Assembly: GCA_025361105.1 (NCBI GenBank)
Contig: JANYAW010000198.1
Coordinates: forward strand, 1 to 17,672
DNA length: 17,672 nt
Source: Rhodocyclaceae bacterium
GTDB taxonomy: Bacteria > Pseudomonadota > Gammaproteobacteria > Burkholderiales > Rhodocyclaceae
Direction: 5' to 3'
Position numbers and translations under genes: made by a program. A model generated the notes under the pieces. The model ran no database searches, was not told the DNA's origin, and saw nothing but the letters and a program-made list of their open reading frames with translations. Position 1 is the stretch's first letter. Each line of letters starts with the position of its first letter. This document shows positions 15,798 to 17,672 of the stretch, in pieces.

Positions 15798-16817
15798 ATG
15801 CATCGTCAGCAAGACATTCAAACTTGGCTTGCCAAGATTTTTCCGGGCAGTACGATAGCGCTTGCGCCAGCCTCCGCAGACGCCAGTTTTCGCCGCTATT
15901 TTCGATTCGCGTTGGCGGACGGGACGACACGCATCGTCATGGATGCGCCGCCGCAACACGAAGATATCCGTCCGTGGCTGGCAGTGCAGCGGCAGTTGCG
16001 GTTGGTCGGCGTGCACGTACCGAGCGTTGAAGCGCAAGACTTGCAACAAGGTTTTTTGTTGATCTCGGACTTGGGCAACACGACTTACCTGGACGTGCTC
16101 AGCTCGGGTAATGCAAACACTTTGTATGCCGAAGCGCTATCGGCTTTGGTACTGATACAAAAAATTCAACGGCCTGAAAATTTGCCTGACGGGTTGCCCA
16201 CCGGGTTACCCATATACGATGCTGCATTGCTGCGTCGCGAATTGGAGCTTTTCCCCGAATGGTTCTTGCGCAAGCATCATGAACTAACCTTGAATAATGA
16301 AGAACAAACCAAGTTGAGTGCGCTGTTTGATCGCATCATTGCGCGCAATCTTGCCGAGACGCAAGTGTTTGTACATCGCGACTATCACTCGCGCAATTTG
16401 ATGCTGACCAGCCCAAATCCCGGCATCATTGATTTCCAGGATGCCGTGTGGGGGCCGCTGAGTTATGACGCGGTGTCACTACTCAAAGACGCTTATGTCC
16501 AATGGGACGAAGAACAGACACTCGATTGGCTGATTCGCTACTGGGAGCACGCCAAAAATGCGGGCGTGAATATGCCCGATGACTTTACCGATTTTTTCGC
16601 CAATTACGAATGGATGGGGGTGCAGCGGCATCTGAAAATTCTGGGAATTTTCGCGCGCCTGTTTCATCGCGACGGCAAAGCTGGCTACCTAAAAGAATTG
16701 CCGCGCGTGACCAGTTATCTTCGCAAAGCTTGCGAGCGATATGCCGAATTACGCCCGTTGTGGCAGTTGCTTGACCGTGTTGACCAACGCACACCGCAAA
16801 CCGGTTATAGCTTTTGA
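15798..16817 (+). CDS. amgK: Anomeric MurNAc/GlcNAc kinase AmgK
   Basis: Phosphorylates the anomeric carbon of MurNAc (and GlcNAc) released from peptidoglycan, the first step of the recycling bypass to UDP-MurNAc. I choose ATG 15798 (GGGG ribosome site 8 bases away), giving 339 residues. An earlier in-frame ATG at 15714 would add 28 residues translated through the leader hairpin. Aminoglycoside-phosphotransferase fold: N-lobe with ASADASFRRYFR (25-36); IVMDAPP (46-52); LLISDLG (87-93); catalytic VHRDYHSRNLML (192-203, D195, N200); and metal-binding IIDFQDAVWGP (210-220, D212). Stop and murU start overlap as TGATG. The gene pair next to lptD is the arrangement I recall from pseudomonads and betaproteobacteria. 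Confidence 0.93.
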   Translation: MHRQQDIQTWLAKIFPGSTIALAPASADASFRRYFRFALADGTTRIVMDAPPQHEDIRPWLAVQRQLRLVGVHVPSVEAQDLQQGFLLISDLGNTTYLDVLSSGNANTLYAEALSALVLIQKIQRPENLPDGLPTGLPIYDAALLRRELELFPEWFLRKHHELTLNNEEQTKLSALFDRIIARNLAETQVFVHRDYHSRNLMLTSPNPGIIDFQDAVWGPLSYDAVSLLKDAYVQWDEEQTLDWLIRYWEHAKNAGVNMPDDFTDFFANYEWMGVQRHLKILGIFARLFHRDGKAGYLKELPRVTSYLRKACERYAELRPLWQLLDRVDQRTPQTGYSF

Positions 16818-17524
16818 TGAAAGCCATGATCCTCGCCGCAGGTCGTGGTGAGCGCATGCGACCGTTCACCGATACTTGCCCCAAGCCGCTATTGTCGGTG
16901 GGCGGCAAGCCACTGATCGCGTGGCATTTGGAGCGTTTGGCGGCGGCGGGATTCGTCGAGGTCATCATCAATCATGCACACCTTGGCACACTTATCGAAA
17001 CTGCTTTGGGCAATGGTCAACAATGGAATCTGAACATTCAATATTCGTCCGAGCCGGAAGGCGCACTGGAAACCGCCGGCGGAATTGCGCAAGCGCTACC
17101 GCTGCTCGGCGATGCACCGTTTTTGGTGATCAACGGCGATATTTTTTGTGATTGGAATCCGGCACAGGCATTGCGTGGCTTGAGTGCAGAGAAGCTAGCG
17201 CATCTGGTGATGGCACCGAATCCGCCGCAACATCCGAATGGAGATTTCCTTCTTAATGACGGATTAGTTGGAACGCCAGTTGGTGCTGATAGCACGCCGT
17301 CTCAAACACCGATGCGCACATTTTCCGGCATTGGAATCTATCGCCCCGAAATATTCGCCGACATCACGCGCGGTACGCGTGCCAAGCTCGCACCTTTGCT
17401 GGTGGCAGCGATGGCGAAAAATAAAATTAGCGGCGAACTCCACAACGGAACATGGCTAGACATCGGTACCCCCGACCGACTTGCTGCCGCGAATGAATTG
17501 ATTGAGCTATCGAAGCGTGACTAA
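16817..17524 (+). CDS. murU: MurNAc-1-phosphate uridylyltransferase MurU
   Basis: Converts MurNAc-1-phosphate and UTP to UDP-MurNAc, closing the recycling loop opened by AmgK and by-passing de novo MurA/MurB, a known cause of intrinsic fosfomycin tolerance. 235 residues from the ATG 16817 (a TTG directly before it is an alternative). Nucleotidyltransferase fold: signature MILAAGRGERMRPFTDTCPKPLL (starting at residue 4; G-x-G-x-R and PKPLL), EPEGALETAGGI (~79-90), VINGDIFCDW (~104-113), FSGIGIYRPE (~169-178) and GTWLDIGTPDRL (~211-222). The loop between GDFLL and TFSGI carries the 26-bp element as TPVGADSTP (153-161) and seems some residues longer than usual. The start overlaps the amgK stop by one base; the stop overlaps the next gene. 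Confidence 0.93.
   Translation: MKAMILAAGRGERMRPFTDTCPKPLLSVGGKPLIAWHLERLAAAGFVEVIINHAHLGTLIETALGNGQQWNLNIQYSSEPEGALETAGGIAQALPLLGDAPFLVINGDIFCDWNPAQALRGLSAEKLAHLVMAPNPPQHPNGDFLLNDGLVGTPVGADSTPSQTPMRTFSGIGIYRPEIFADITRGTRAKLAPLLVAAMAKNKISGELHNGTWLDIGTPDRLAAANELIELSKRD
17274..17299 (+). repeat. 26-bp dispersed element, copy E (in-frame inside murU)
   Basis: On the opposite window strand from copies A-D but in the same sense as its host gene; translated TPVGADSTP (153-161 of MurU). The core CCAGTTGGTGCTG is kept; the right half differs from the rsmA copy at four positions. Confidence 0.9.
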
Positions 17525-17672
17525 GCCAACAACATCGGTAACTGTGGTGGGCGGCGGGCCGGTCGGCATGACCCTGGCCCTGTCGCTGCATCAACAAGGC
17601 ATAGCGGTGACGTTACTCGAAGCGCGAGCGCGTGAAGCGATCAAGCATGACCCGCGCGTGCTGGCGCTCTCG
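17517..17672 (+). CDS. UbiH-family FAD-dependent monooxygenase, N-terminal fragment
   Basis: 52 codons from GTG 17517 to the window edge, open throughout. The start overlaps the murU stop by eight bases. The N-terminus TSVTVVGGGPVGMTLALSLH is the FAD-binding Rossmann motif (G-x-G-x2-G). LLEAR follows at the expected end of the second strand, and DPRVLALS matches the DxRxxALS-type motif of UbiH/UbiF/VisC hydroxylases. Members hydroxylate the ubiquinone ring. Which ring position, and thus ubiH or another symbol, cannot be told from this fragment. It appears to be in the amgK-murU transcription unit. Confidence 0.85.
   Translation, partial: MTKPTTSVTVVGGGPVGMTLALSLHQQGIAVTLLEARAREAIKHDPRVLALS

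Overview
The window looks like chromosomal DNA of a betaproteobacterium, probably Burkholderiales or a near relative. That is inference from three things: the lptD-surA-pdxA-rsmA order with amgK-murU divergent from it, an MHS-type major facilitator, and a betaproteobacterial-style Fpr. No rRNA, tRNA or CRISPR array was seen.

Layout. Positions 1-3044 (minus) hold the first ~1014 codons of a secreted RHS/YD-repeat protein that runs off the left edge. Positions 3045-4272 are mostly non-coding, with a short truncated ORF, hairpins, and one copy of a ~300-bp dispersed repeat (R1). Positions 4273-6456 (plus) hold a two-gene cassette: a calcineurin-like metallophosphoesterase and a Ser/Thr protein kinase fused to a universal-stress-protein domain. 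A second, inverted copy of the ~300-bp repeat (R2) starts at the kinase stop codon, so R1 and R2 bracket the cassette. From 6989 to 9840 (minus) lie a strong intrinsic terminator, a 58-residue membrane protein, an MHS/MFS transporter, and ferredoxin-NADP reductase. From 9937 to 15627 (minus) lies the outer-membrane/housekeeping operon lptD-surA-pdxA-rsmA. From 15798 (plus) lie amgK, murU and the start of a UbiH-family FAD monooxygenase, coupled by overlapping stop/start codons.

How the genes fit together. LptD inserts LPS in the outer membrane and SurA chaperones outer-membrane proteins, including LptD in E. coli. PdxA makes pyridoxal phosphate and RsmA matures 16S rRNA. AmgK and MurU form the anomeric MurNAc recycling route that returns cell-wall sugar to UDP-MurNAc, so the divergent region at ~15.63-15.80 kb separates two envelope-related units.

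The most unusual signal is a 26-bp dispersed element, core CCAGCACCAACTGG, present five times: 4053-4078, 6457-6482, 10147-10172, 15268-15293 and 17274-17299. Two copies are the inner tips of R1 and R2. The other three lie inside the coding sequences of rsmA, lptD and murU. All three are in the same orientation and reading frame relative to the host gene, and each encodes a near-identical nonapeptide, [S/T]PVGA[G/D][D/S]TP. The element therefore seems to spread into essential or conserved genes as a tolerated in-frame peptide insert. This resembles in principle the Rickettsia palindromic elements, but the sequence is one I do not recognise.
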